This document shows positions 42,916 through 51,073 of a DNA stretch of 64,000 bases, in pieces. A model generated the notes under the pieces. It was not told the DNA's origin and made no database searches. It saw only the letters and a program-made list of their open reading frames with translations. Within the stretch, counting starts at the first letter, position 1; every line of letters starts with the position of its first letter. The stretch is from Arcicella rosea (lineage in GTDB: Bacteria; Bacteroidota; Bacteroidia; Cytophagales; Spirosomataceae). The translations under genes were made by a program, and so were the position numbers. The stretch spans positions 248,001 to 312,000 of the forward strand of contig NZ_JBEUMS010000001.1 in the NCBI RefSeq assembly GCF_040543805.1, in the 5' to 3' direction.

Positions 42916-44016
42916 CTATGATAAGCCTAACTTTAGATAAATCAAATAACTATCTTTTTCATCATTAATTTCAAGCGTGTGAGTATTTGGGTAAAGTGTT
43001 GATAGACGTTTTTTTACATTGTTTAAACCTATTCCTCCAAAGGTATTCTTTCTATTGGCTAATACTTTATTTGATTTACTATTTTCTACTTTGAATAATA
43101 AATGGTTATCAATAACTTTTAATTGTATTTTAATAAAACATTTTGATTTCAAATCTCCGATACTGTGTTTAAAAGCATTTTCAACAAAGGTAATAAGCAC
43201 CATCGGCGGAATATTTCCTTGAATTTCTCCTTCTACCTCAAAACTTACTTCCAGTCTTTTGGTATTTCTGATTTTCTCTAATGCTATGAAATTTGTCAAG
43301 AAATTCACTTCTCTTTCCAAGCTTATTGTTTGTTGATTAGATTCATAAAGTACATAATCTAATAAACTTGATAACGATAATATTGCATCACCATTACGTT
43401 TATCTTCTGTAATAGTAAGACTATAAATATTATTGAGTGTATTTGTTAAGAAATGAGGATTAATTTGTGCTCTTAAATAATCAATTTCTATTTGCTTCTT
43501 TTCAGAAACACTTTTAGCTAATGAACGAGTAAGCTTGATAAAAAAGGCTGGTAAAGCAGTAAGAAAGATTTCAAGAGTATAACCAATCATATCTCTAGTT
43601 TTAAAAAAATACCATATCCCTTCATTGTAATAGTGTTTCCAATATTCATCACTGGATAACTGATAAATTAACCATTTATTTTCAACAACTATTTTAACCC
43701 TTAAATATGAAAGTATAGCCATTATTAAAAGAAGTGTAGCTGTACCCAAAATTGTTATGACATATTTTTTAAATCCATCAGATTCCCAACTTGGTAAGAT
43801 TAAGTAAATGGTTCCATAAAAAATAATCATATTAAGAGCAGAAACATAAGTTACTGATGTGAATTTGTACCCTAAACTCGCTGTAGGTAAAACAAAAATT
43901 ACCCAAAAAGACAAATAAAGAAATACCCAAAAAACAACATGCAACAACATTCTTCTTTTACTAGACACCCCTTCAATAGGATAAACTCTTAGAAATAAAT
44001 CGGTAATTTTTTCCAT
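42916..44016 (-). CDS. LytS/YehU-type sensor histidine kinase, orphan
   Basis: 366 residues. Four membrane segments (about 25-43, 55-75, 84-106 and 143-162) lack an extracytoplasmic sensor of any size. The His_kinase domain follows with the phosphorylated H188 in RAQINPHFLTNTLNNIYSL (19 residues), and a HATPase region with VENAFKHSIGD and GGIGLNNVKKRLSTLYP. Kinases of this type normally sit next to a LytTR-type regulator; none is present in the neighbourhood. It may signal to a regulator elsewhere. It stands between ftsI and the Kelch-repeat gene, same strand. Confidence 0.9.
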   Translation of the reverse strand: MEKITDLFLRVYPIEGVSSKRRMLLHVVFWVFLYLSFWVIFVLPTASLGYKFTSVTYVSALNMIIFYGTIYLILPSWESDGFKKYVITILGTATLLLIMAILSYLRVKIVVENKWLIYQLSSDEYWKHYYNEGIWYFFKTRDMIGYTLEIFLTALPAFFIKLTRSLAKSVSEKKQIEIDYLRAQINPHFLTNTLNNIYSLTITEDKRNGDAILSLSSLLDYVLYESNQQTISLEREVNFLTNFIALEKIRNTKRLEVSFEVEGEIQGNIPPMVLITFVENAFKHSIGDLKSKCFIKIQLKVIDNHLLFKVENSKSNKVLANRKNTFGGIGLNNVKKRLSTLYPNTHTLEINDEKDSYLIYLKLGLS

Positions 44017-44080
44017 TTTAAAAAATAGGTTTACTCTTTAATTGTATTTAATTGTTGGTTCTGTTTATTTCCACTTATTA

Positions 44081-44118
44081 ACCTGCTGAAAACAGCTATT
44101 CTTCTGTTTTCAGCAGGT
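44081..44118 (-). terminator. Hairpin after the Kelch-repeat gene
   Basis: A 15-bp perfect stem (ACCTGCTGAAAACAG / CTGTTTTCAGCAGGT) with an 8-nt loop lies 9 nt after the stop codon. The T-run on the minus strand is weak. Confidence 0.65.
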
Positions 44119-44127
44119 ATTATTATT

Positions 44128-45108
44128 TTATTTCAACACTTCAATCGCTTCAAGTTCAGGCCCACCACCTCTGTTTCCTGAACCTGCTATGGTATAAACT
44201 TTCCCTTTTACCACAACTGCTCCTGTTCCATGACGACCTTGATTTAAACTTGGATATTTTAACCATACTTTTTTATCAACATCATAAGCTTCTACTTCGC
44301 TATGTGCAGGAACTTGCGCAGGGCTTTCGCCACCAATAATCAACACTTTATTCCCCAATGCTACTGCTGAATAGCCCGCTCTTTGTGTTGGAATGTTTAA
44401 GTTTTCGGGCAATGTTTCCCACGTGTTCTGCTTAAAATCATAAACATCTACAGCAGCTTCTGTTAGATTTAATACTTGGTTAATCTTAGCTGTTGAACGT
44501 CTGCCTCCGGCCAAGTATAATTTATCTTTAATCACGGCTACACTCACGTGGTCTCGAACATGCGGAGCATCAGCAAGCTTACGCCAAGTATTTTTCTGTG
44601 GGTCATATTCATCTAACCATGCAACGTGACCGTCCCAATGTCCATCCTGAATACCACAAACCATATAAATTTTATTTTTATACACTACACAACCCGCAGA
44701 CCCTCTTAATCTATCGCTAGGAATTTCTGGTCCTTTTCTCCATTCATTCTTTTGAAGATTAAAAATGTAAATATTAGGGATGGGCGTTTCATGTGGATAT
44801 TGTCCCGTCAAAGCTCCCATTACATAAACTTCATTTTGAAAAGTAACAGCTTGTAAATGATGTATTTCTAAGGGTGCATCTGCAAGTTTAGTCCAAGTTT
44901 TTGTTTTAATGTCAAATACTTCGGTAGATTTCACTGTTCTTCCACCTAATAAAACTAATTTATCCCCAACAGCAGCTAATGTATTTTCTAATCGCTTAGT
45001 ACAATTGTTTTCAGAATAAATTTTCTCCCAAGTTTGGGCATGCAAGTGATTGTCTATCAAAGCAATAAACAACAAAGAAAGCGTTAAAATGTGTCGATTA
45101 ATTTTCAT
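44128..45108 (-). CDS. Exported Kelch-repeat beta-propeller protein
   Basis: 326 residues. A signal peptide (about 1-25, ending HAQ) is followed by five or six Kelch blades, each with a GG turn and a W at a set distance: VLLGGRTVKSTEVFDIKTKTW (in two parts, LLGGRTVKSTEVFDI and KTKTW), MGALTGQYP, VCGIQDGHWDG, LAGGRRS, IIGGESPAQ and IAGSGNRGGG. It probably forms a periplasmic or surface propeller. No catalytic residue is apparent; N-acetylneuraminate epimerase-like and galactose oxidase-like Kelch proteins are possible relatives. Confidence 0.85.
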   Translation of the reverse strand: MKINRHILTLSLLFIALIDNHLHAQTWEKIYSENNCTKRLENTLAAVGDKLVLLGGRTVKSTEVFDIKTKTWTKLADAPLEIHHLQAVTFQNEVYVMGALTGQYPHETPIPNIYIFNLQKNEWRKGPEIPSDRLRGSAGCVVYKNKIYMVCGIQDGHWDGHVAWLDEYDPQKNTWRKLADAPHVRDHVSVAVIKDKLYLAGGRRSTAKINQVLNLTEAAVDVYDFKQNTWETLPENLNIPTQRAGYSAVALGNKVLIIGGESPAQVPAHSEVEAYDVDKKVWLKYPSLNQGRHGTGAVVVKGKVYTIAGSGNRGGGPELEAIEVLK

Positions 45109-45286
45109 GATAAATTAAATTGTTTAAAAGTATTATTTGCTTCAATTTAATGAGGTTCTTTAATATTTCAAGCCTTTTCTGTCGCTTACATTGGTTAATT
45201 ATTCATCTGTAATTATGGTGTTTAAAAGCTATTATTAGAAAACAGAAATATTCTGAAACTGTCCTTTAGCATCTTTTTTAGCTATT

Positions 45287-45832
45287 TTTCTTATCAGCGA
45301 AGGTTTTCTGTAAACTAGCATTGTTTTATTTCTTACAAGAAAGACTTCTCCGTAAACTAGAAATGCTTTTTTTCTTACTAGAAAAACTTCTTCGTAAACC
45401 AGAAATGCTTTTTTTCTTACAAGAAAAACTTCTCCGTAAACCAGAAATACTTTTTTTCTTACAAGAAAAACTTCTTCATAAACCAGAAATGCTTTTTTTC
45501 TTACAAGAAAAACTTCTTCGTAAACTAGAAATGCTATATTTCTTACTAGAAAAACTTCTCCGTAAACTAGAAATGCTTTTTTTCTTACAAGAAAAACTTT
45601 TTCGTAAACTAGAAATGCTCCATTTCTTACTAGAAAAACTTCTCTGTAAACTAGAAATACTCTATTTCTTACAAGAAAAACTCCCTCGTAAACCAGAAAT
45701 GTTTTTTTTCTTACTAGAAAAACTTCTCCGTAAACCAGAAATGCTTTATCATTTATAGGAAAAATATATTCGCTTATAAGAAATGCTCTGTTTCTTACAC
45801 GAAAATTTTCTTCGCTTATAGGAAAAATTCCA
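45287..45832. repeat. Tandem array B: 13 registers of exactly 42 bp
   Basis: The anchor TTTCTTA recurs at 45287 plus multiples of 42 (45329, 45371, 45413, 45455, 45497, 45539, 45581, 45623, 45665, 45707 and 45791). One register (45749) is degenerate but in phase, and no indel was found across about 546 nt. A unit has the dyad TTTTTC-TTACAA-GAAAAA or its variant TTTCT-TACT-AGAAA, then a second dyad TTCT-CCGTAAACC-AGAA. One plus-strand frame stays open for 145 codons from TTG 45321 because 42 is a multiple of 3; variants change amino acids (CAA/CTA, CCA/CTA), which argues against selection on a protein. The array fills most of the 45109-45955 gap between divergent genes. Confidence 0.88.
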
Positions 45833-45955
45833 TCAGAATGAAAAAATACATATTTTCATCTTTTGAAAAACTTAACCATTGTTAAAAAATAGATTTCTCA
45901 ATCTTCTTAAACTATAGCCTAAAGTATTGACAAAAATTTCAAACCATCTTATAAA

Positions 45956-46453
45956 ATGAAGATTAAAATAGCCAAAATCATCTGTGTCATGTTTCTTTTT
46001 ATCTTTTGTTTTATCAAATTAGGAAAGATGTTTGCCCCAGGAACTAATGTAAATGCAGAAGTTTATGATGTTGAGATGAACAGTACATTATTGATTCAAA
46101 AGATGTTATTTTTCAAAAAGATACATTCCAATTATAATGTTCCAGAGGAATCAGCAGCTGAAGATTTTTATTTAAAAGGAAACAATGAGGAATCCATTAT
46201 CTATTTTTATTATAAGCCTGAAAATCAAATTATTATAATTTCAGTTGAACCTGATATAGCATATAAGACTAAAAGTAAAGTATTTTTTAAAGCAATCAAT
46301 CAAGGTATTTATTTGGGAAACTGGAAAGATATTAATCATGATTATGATTTTAAAGAATCGCAGAAAGAAAAGGAAAAGTTTGAAGAAAGAATACTAAAGC
46401 CATTGAATGTTGTTTATCATAAAAGAAGTTTTTTAGAACAACTCATTTTTTAA
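45956..46453 (+). CDS. Membrane-anchored protein of unknown function
   Basis: 165 residues. One N-terminal hydrophobic helix (about 5-22, IAKIICVMFLFIFCFIKLGK, 20 residues) is followed by a soluble part of mixed helix and strand, with IIYFYYKPENQIIIISVEPD (20 residues) and a Lys/Glu-rich helix near 130-145. I recognise no domain. It is the first gene after array B, on the plus strand, followed by the two outer-membrane barrel genes; an intergenic gap of 129 nt separates it from them. Confidence 0.6.
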   Translation: MKIKIAKIICVMFLFIFCFIKLGKMFAPGTNVNAEVYDVEMNSTLLIQKMLFFKKIHSNYNVPEESAAEDFYLKGNNEESIIYFYYKPENQIIIISVEPDIAYKTKSKVFFKAINQGIYLGNWKDINHDYDFKESQKEKEKFEERILKPLNVVYHKRSFLEQLIF

Positions 46454-46582
46454 AATAAAAATATTAAATCTAATCTATTACGATAAAAACTAAGTCATAA
46501 AAATAAATACTACTGTTATTAAACTGTAACTATTCATGCTGTTTAGGGAATAGAAAGATGTACTCTTTTATTACCTCAACAC

Positions 46583-47266
46583 ATGAAGAAAAAACTAATA
46601 TTCTCCTTAATCATTCTATTAGTAATGATTAATCATCTCTCCACAGCACAATACAATAAAGGTTCAAGGTTTTGGCTTGCAGAAGGAACATTCACTGGCT
46701 CTATTTATTTAAATAGTAGCTTAGGAGACAGAAAATATACTGCTGGCTCTTATTTTGACAAAGACTTTCAGATAAAGAATCACACCATTACAATAGCTTA
46801 TAAAAATGGTTCTTTTAGTGCAAATAATAAAGCAAAAGGCTGGCTGGTCTCTTACAATATCATCTTTAATCAATTTACTAGTTCCCAAAAGTCTACAAAC
46901 AGTTATTCTAACTTTAACTTAACTGAAACAAATTATACCCATGCTTTTAATGGAGGATATTTTATAGATAAGTTTATCCCTATTAGTAAATCTTTAGCGA
47001 TTTATGGAGAAGTGTTAGGAAAAATAGGATTTAGCTTTAATAATGGAAAAGGGATATCGCCAGCACATGATATTCATATTGCCGCAAATGCAAATCTAGG
47101 TATTCGTTATTTTATCAATAAAAAAATATTTGTTAACGGACAAGCTTCATTAGCAAATATCAACTTGCAAAGTTTAACAGTTAATGACAAAACTTCTGCA
47201 AAAGTTGATATAAGTAGTATTATGACTATCAATACAATATCAATAGCCTTTGGCAAATCATTTTAA
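46583..47266 (+). CDS. Outer-membrane beta-barrel protein
   Basis: 227 residues. A signal peptide (about 1-22, ending STAQ) is followed by amphipathic strands alternating with Asn/Gly-rich turns: NHTITIAYKNGSF, GWLVSYNIIFNQF, LAIYGEVLGKIGFSFNNGK, ANLGIRYFINKKIFVNGQAS (20 residues), and the C-terminal strand TISIAFGKSF ending in Phe, the usual outer-membrane insertion signal. It resembles small porin-like barrels of Bacteroidota with no named function. A paralogous gene follows 12 nt downstream, so the two are probably cotranscribed. Confidence 0.75.
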   Translation: MKKKLIFSLIILLVMINHLSTAQYNKGSRFWLAEGTFTGSIYLNSSLGDRKYTAGSYFDKDFQIKNHTITIAYKNGSFSANNKAKGWLVSYNIIFNQFTSSQKSTNSYSNFNLTETNYTHAFNGGYFIDKFIPISKSLAIYGEVLGKIGFSFNNGKGISPAHDIHIAANANLGIRYFINKKIFVNGQASLANINLQSLTVNDKTSAKVDISSIMTINTISIAFGKSF

Positions 47267-47278
47267 ACCTTTACTTCA

Positions 47279-47941
47279 ATGAAATCAATCATTAATTCAA
47301 TATTAATACTTGCTATAATAGTAGGGACAAGTATATCTTTAAGAGCTCAGGTTAAGGCTGATAGGCAATTTTTTCAAGGTACAGCCAATATTAATCAATC
47401 ATTTGGCAATAATGCAGACAGAGCAAAGCAGTTTTCAGCAAGTGTAGATTGGGGAAAGTATAAAACAAAAAATAGTGCTAATATATTTTCTCTTTTAGTG
47501 GCTTTTAAACATACTGCTCCGTATCAAACTAGTAGTACTAATGATATAAAAGCATTTACTATCGGGTTAAGCAAAGGACAAGAGTATTACAAAACACTTT
47601 TAGGTAAGCTTACTATTTACGGGCGAGTGATGGGAAGTATTAATTATTATAAAAATGAAACAAGTACAAGTGATAAAAAAGGGATAAACTTAAATTTATC
47701 TGGAAATGGAGGTTTAATATATCCTATCAATCAACAATGGTTAATTACAGCACAATTATTACAAGTAAATGTAGCTACAATAGGCTATTTATGAAATAAA
47801 TATGAGTCTTCTGAATATTACCCTTCCGACTTTGGTGCTTCTTATATAAGAGTATATAACAATTCTCAAGAATTTAAATATAATTTTAGCCCTGATATTT
47901 CTTTCTCTTATGGTTTAGGCATTCGTTATGTTATTAAATAG
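47279..47941 (+). pseudogene. Second outer-membrane beta-barrel gene with one in-frame stop
   Basis: The reading frame opens with a signal peptide (ending SLRAQ) and runs to TGA at 47792-47794, codon 172. After the TGA the same frame continues for 48 codons with SEYYPSDFGASYIRVYN and ends FSYGLGIRYVIK at a TAG (47939-47941), a typical C-terminal barrel strand. Joined, it would be about 219 residues, like its neighbour. A single change such as TGG to TGA explains the stop. Without the last strands the protein is unlikely to insert in the outer membrane. Paralogy with the upstream gene rests on similar layout (LTIYGRVMGSINYY, GLIYPINQQWLITAQL). Confidence 0.8.
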
Positions 47942-48042
47942 TATTTTGATAAATCTTGATTTAAAAGTAATTTATAAACTATTGCTTTTGAAGTTATCAA
48001 AAACAAGGTAATCAGTACATTAAAAACATTCTTAATCTTTAT

Positions 48043-48050
48043 ACCTTTGG
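48043..48050 (+). promoter_or_regulatory. Bacteroidota -7 element before the Crp/Fnr-family gene
   Basis: TACCTTTG matches TAnnTTTG, 21 nt before the ATG. Confidence 0.4.
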
Positions 48051-48071
48051 GAAGTTTATAAACTCAAAATT

Positions 48072-48656
48072 ATGACTTCCCAAAAGCTTTTACTACAACA
48101 AACAGTCAATCATATTCATCCGTTATCAGAAGAAGACTTTGAGGCTTTCTATGCTTTGTTTAAACCCTATACTGCAAAAAGAAAGGAAGTGTTAACACAA
48201 GCAGGGAGTGTGGAAAAGTATTTATATTTTGTATTGGAGGGCTTACAAAGATTGTATTATTTGGATGAGTATCATCGTGAAGCGACTTTGGTATTCTCTT
48301 ATCAAGCAAATTTCGGTGGAGTGTTGGATTCAATGATGAATCAAAAACCTTCAAAATACTATTATGAAACGCTAAGTCCATCTATTTTTTTGCGGGCTTC
48401 ATATTCTCAAATAGAGGAATTGTTGACCAACAAACCATCTATAGAAGTTTTATTACGAAAAGGATTAACGGGAGCTTTTTCTGGTATATTAGAGAGATTA
48501 GTAGAACTACAATGCTTTTCGTCGGAAGAAAAGTTTCAGCAATTATTACGAAGAAGTCCACACATTTTACAAATTGTGCCACATAAATACTTAGCAAATT
48601 ACATTGGTATAGACCCAAGCAATTTCAGTAAATTAATCAACAGTATTAAGATATAA
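48072..48656 (+). CDS. Crp/Fnr-family transcriptional regulator
   Basis: 194 residues. An N-terminal cyclic-nucleotide-binding-like beta-barrel (about 18-115: KRKEVLTQAGSVEKYLYFVL, 20 residues, then GLQRLYYLDEYHREATLVFS, 20 residues) is followed by the dimer helix and a helix-turn-helix (about 150-194: HKYLANYIGIDPSNFSKLIN, 20 residues). No iron-sulfur cysteines are seen, and the cAMP site residues are not obviously conserved, so the effector is unknown. It may regulate the neighbouring barrel genes. It converges with ftsL, 16 nt apart. Confidence 0.9.
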   Translation: MTSQKLLLQQTVNHIHPLSEEDFEAFYALFKPYTAKRKEVLTQAGSVEKYLYFVLEGLQRLYYLDEYHREATLVFSYQANFGGVLDSMMNQKPSKYYYETLSPSIFLRASYSQIEELLTNKPSIEVLLRKGLTGAFSGILERLVELQCFSSEEKFQQLLRRSPHILQIVPHKYLANYIGIDPSNFSKLINSIKI

Positions 48657-48672
48657 ACATTAGCGGTTTATC

Positions 48673-49050
48673 TTATTCTTCTACCACAATTTTGGTTGGT
48701 GGCACTTTGTTTTCTTCCAAACCCATTGATTCTACCTTTTTAATGATTTCAGACTGCTTTCCTGCTTTCATAAAATCAGCTTTTTGAGTAGTATAATCTG
48801 CTCTTTTCTCTTCTAAAGCAAATTTCGCTTTGTCTATTTTATGTATCAAACTTTCGGCATTCAGTGATGAAACGATGTAAATCACAATCAATGCCGAAAC
48901 CCACAATACATAGCGTAATTGGCTGGCAGGAAATTCGCCACCCAATATTCTATCCATGTTAAAAATCTTATCAAAAAAAGCAAAAATACCCTTGCTAGGT
49001 CTATTACTTGGCTGACTAACTTTAGGTGCACGTGAAACATTTTTTGCCAT
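48673..49050 (-). CDS. FtsL-like cell division protein
   Basis: 125 residues. A basic cytoplasmic N terminus, one membrane helix (about 46-63, RYVLWVSALIVIYIVSSLN) and a periplasmic coiled coil with KIDKAKFALEEKRADYTTQK (20 residues), ending in an acidic tail. This is the layout of the FtsL-like proteins of Bacteroidota dcw clusters, and the position directly after rsmH (12 nt gap) supports it. It would pair with the FtsB/DivIC-like protein encoded at 23531. Confidence 0.82.
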   Translation of the reverse strand: MAKNVSRAPKVSQPSNRPSKGIFAFFDKIFNMDRILGGEFPASQLRYVLWVSALIVIYIVSSLNAESLIHKIDKAKFALEEKRADYTTQKADFMKAGKQSEIIKKVESMGLEENKVPPTKIVVEE

Positions 49051-49062
49051 AGTTATTTCTTT

Positions 49063-49992
49063 TTATTTTTCAGACAAAGCTGCAATTCTAAGTTTAGCAC
49101 TTCTACTTCTTCCATTGATAGATAATTCTTCAGGAGAAGCTTCTATTGGCTTTTTATTGATTGCCATCAAAGGCTTAGTCACAGTTCCATAAATAATATC
49201 CTTATCAGGCTCTCCTTTGAAGTTTCCAGCTTTGATATAATTCTTCACCAATCTATCTTCAAGCGAATGGAAAGTCATGATACATAATCTACTTTCATCA
49301 TCTTTCAACAAATCAGGAATTTGTTCTAAAAACTCTTCAATCACTTCCAATTCTTGATTTACTTCAATCCTAATGGCTTGAAAAACCTGTGCAAAGTACT
49401 TGAACTCTTTGAACTTTGGAGCATATTTTTCTAAAATAGCCTTCAATTCTCCCGTTGTTTTGATGGGTGCATTCAATCTTGCACTATGAATAGCATTTGC
49501 TAAAGTTCGGGCATTCTTGATTTCGCCATACATACCCAGAATTTTATGTAATTGTGCTTCAGAATATTCATTGACAATAGTATATGCCGAAACATCTGCC
49601 TTTTGATTCATACGCATATCTAAATCTCCTTCAAAGCGTGTCGAAAATCCACGAGTTGGTTCATCAATTTGATGCGACGAAATACCAAAATCGGCTAAAA
49701 TACCATCTACTTTCTTTACGCCATATAAACGCAAATATTTTTTAATGTTTCTGAAATTAGCTTCAATAAAAGTAAAACGTGGGTCATTGAAAGCCTGAGC
49801 ATTTACTTTAGCATCGGGGTCTTGGTCAAAACCATATAACTTACCTTTCTCTCCTAATTGTGCTAAAATAGCTCTTGAATGACCACCGCCACCAAAAGTA
49901 ACATCTACATAAACGCCATCTGGACGAATATTAAGTCCATCAAGACATTCTTGAAGCATAATTGGGCGATGGTAATCAGTATTGATAGTCAT
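49063..49992 (-). CDS. rsmH: 16S rRNA (cytosine(1402)-N4)-methyltransferase
   Basis: 309 residues from the ATG at 49992; a longer frame to 50100 lacks family sequence. RsmH uses S-adenosylmethionine to methylate C1402 of 16S rRNA. Motifs: YHRPIMLQECLDGL, VYVDVTFGGGGHSRAIL (SAM loop at 34-39), DGILADFGISSHQIDEPTRG (20 residues), GFSTRFEGDLDMRMN and FHSLEDRLVKNY near the C terminus. It is the first gene of the local dcw cluster; no mraZ lies upstream. A -7-like TAAATTTG is at 50014-50021 on this strand. Confidence 0.96.
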   Translation of the reverse strand: MTINTDYHRPIMLQECLDGLNIRPDGVYVDVTFGGGGHSRAILAQLGEKGKLYGFDQDPDAKVNAQAFNDPRFTFIEANFRNIKKYLRLYGVKKVDGILADFGISSHQIDEPTRGFSTRFEGDLDMRMNQKADVSAYTIVNEYSEAQLHKILGMYGEIKNARTLANAIHSARLNAPIKTTGELKAILEKYAPKFKEFKYFAQVFQAIRIEVNQELEVIEEFLEQIPDLLKDDESRLCIMTFHSLEDRLVKNYIKAGNFKGEPDKDIIYGTVTKPLMAINKKPIEASPEELSINGRSRSAKLRIAALSEK

Positions 49993-50013
49993 TATTTCTT
50001 GAATCTTAGAATA

Positions 50014-50021
50014 CAAATTTA
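50014..50021 (-). promoter_or_regulatory. Bacteroidota -7 element before rsmH
   Basis: The minus strand reads TAAATTTG, 21 nt before the rsmH start codon; this favours the ATG at 49992 over any start upstream of it. No TTG box at 17-23 nt was found. Confidence 0.42.
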
Positions 50022-50113
50022 TGGATAAACTTAATGGAAATTGATAAAGGATTTCAATCGAGCATGATGTTTTGTATAAACATAGCATCAAAGAAACCAT
50101 AGGTTGATTTTTA

Positions 50114-51073
50114 TTAAAGATGAAGTAAACGCTTTACATCTAATGCTAATTTCTGAGAGAAAATCTCAGCGCCACGTTTATTCAAATGTTGAGAATTGTA
50201 GAAATACTTTCTTTGATAACAAAGTGAATCGTTTGAATAATCTAAAAAGTAACAATGATACCGTTTTGAAGCATTTTTACACATTTCAATCATTGTAGCT
50301 TTGTTTTTATAGAAAGGTTGAACTTCATAATATTCTGGCGCATACAAAAGCACAACTTTAATATTTTGCTGTTCACAAAAAGCGAGATATTCTTCAAACT
50401 GTTTTTTAATTTCATTGTTAAAAGAATACTTTACTCCTTTTGGATAACGCTTTTTAAAACGCTCAAAATCTTGGTTCCATTCATAAACATTGCCTTTGTA
50501 ACCTTTGTATTTTGAAGTAGTATCATACAAAGCAGTAAGGTGTACAAAATTACAAATGCCTTCCCAAGCCAAAGATTGTTGATTCTTATACTTCAACAAA
50601 GGAATATTTTGTTGATAAATATCAAACTCACCTTTATGCCCACGAGTAGTTGCTAACAAAATGGGTTCGTTGATAAAAGGTAAAAATTGTTCAGGATTCA
50701 CTACATCTGCTCTTTTGGCAAAACCATATACATCAACATTGTGGATAATATAATCGGGTTTTTTATTATGCGCTAAGTATAATTTAAAACGAGCCAATTG
50801 CATATCAAAATGCCAAGCAGACATACCCAAATTATAAGAATTAAGATGAAGAGTACTGTCAATAATTTTAGGGGAAATATGAAACTCAGCTCTTGATGAA
50901 CCTAAAATGAGTAAATCAGCATTGATTTTAGCATCGAATAAATCATTCCAAGCAGCAAAATACTCATTCCTAGATTTCCTTAAACCATTATCAACCACAA
51001 AAGCCAAAGCATACAAACTAATGATAATTAGGAAAGACAACAAAGCTATTTTCTTGAAAAACCTTTTTATCAT
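50114..51073 (-). CDS. SGNH/GDSL-like hydrolase-fold protein, membrane-anchored
   Basis: 319 residues. An N-terminal membrane helix (about 8-27) is followed by a Rossmann-like SGNH fold: LLILGSSRAEFHISP (block I, Ser in GSSR near residue 58), SYNLGMSAWHFDMQLARFKL (20 residues, block II-like), IIHNVDVYGF (block III position) and FYNSQHLNKRGAEIFSQKLA (20 residues, catalytic His near the C terminus). Such proteins act on acyl or acetyl groups of polysaccharides or are inactive relatives. It overlaps the lipoprotein gene by 4 nt (ATGA), implying translational coupling. Confidence 0.75.
   Translation of the reverse strand: MIKRFFKKIALLSFLIIISLYALAFVVDNGLRKSRNEYFAAWNDLFDAKINADLLILGSSRAEFHISPKIIDSTLHLNSYNLGMSAWHFDMQLARFKLYLAHNKKPDYIIHNVDVYGFAKRADVVNPEQFLPFINEPILLATTRGHKGEFDIYQQNIPLLKYKNQQSLAWEGICNFVHLTALYDTTSKYKGYKGNVYEWNQDFERFKKRYPKGVKYSFNNEIKKQFEEYLAFCEQQNIKVVLLYAPEYYEVQPFYKNKATMIEMCKNASKRYHCYFLDYSNDSLCYQRKYFYNSQHLNKRGAEIFSQKLALDVKRLLHL

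Noticed and set aside
45321..45758. A 145-codon open frame (repeated LFFLQEKLLRKPE-like peptide) in array B
   Set aside because: It starts at TTG within the array, ends before the last in-phase registers, and its unit differences are often amino-acid changing, so a DNA-level repeat explains it better.
45287..45832. CRISPR array
   Set aside because: There are no unique spacers between the repeats, units follow each other directly, and no cas gene is in the window.
42916..48656. Prophage or integrative element between ftsL and ftsI
   Set aside because: No integrase, transposase, phage structural gene or clear att-like direct repeat was found; it is described only as an accessory region.
49993..50100. 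N-terminal extension of rsmH
   Set aside because: The 36 extra residues are unlike RsmH and span a -7-like promoter element (50014-50021).
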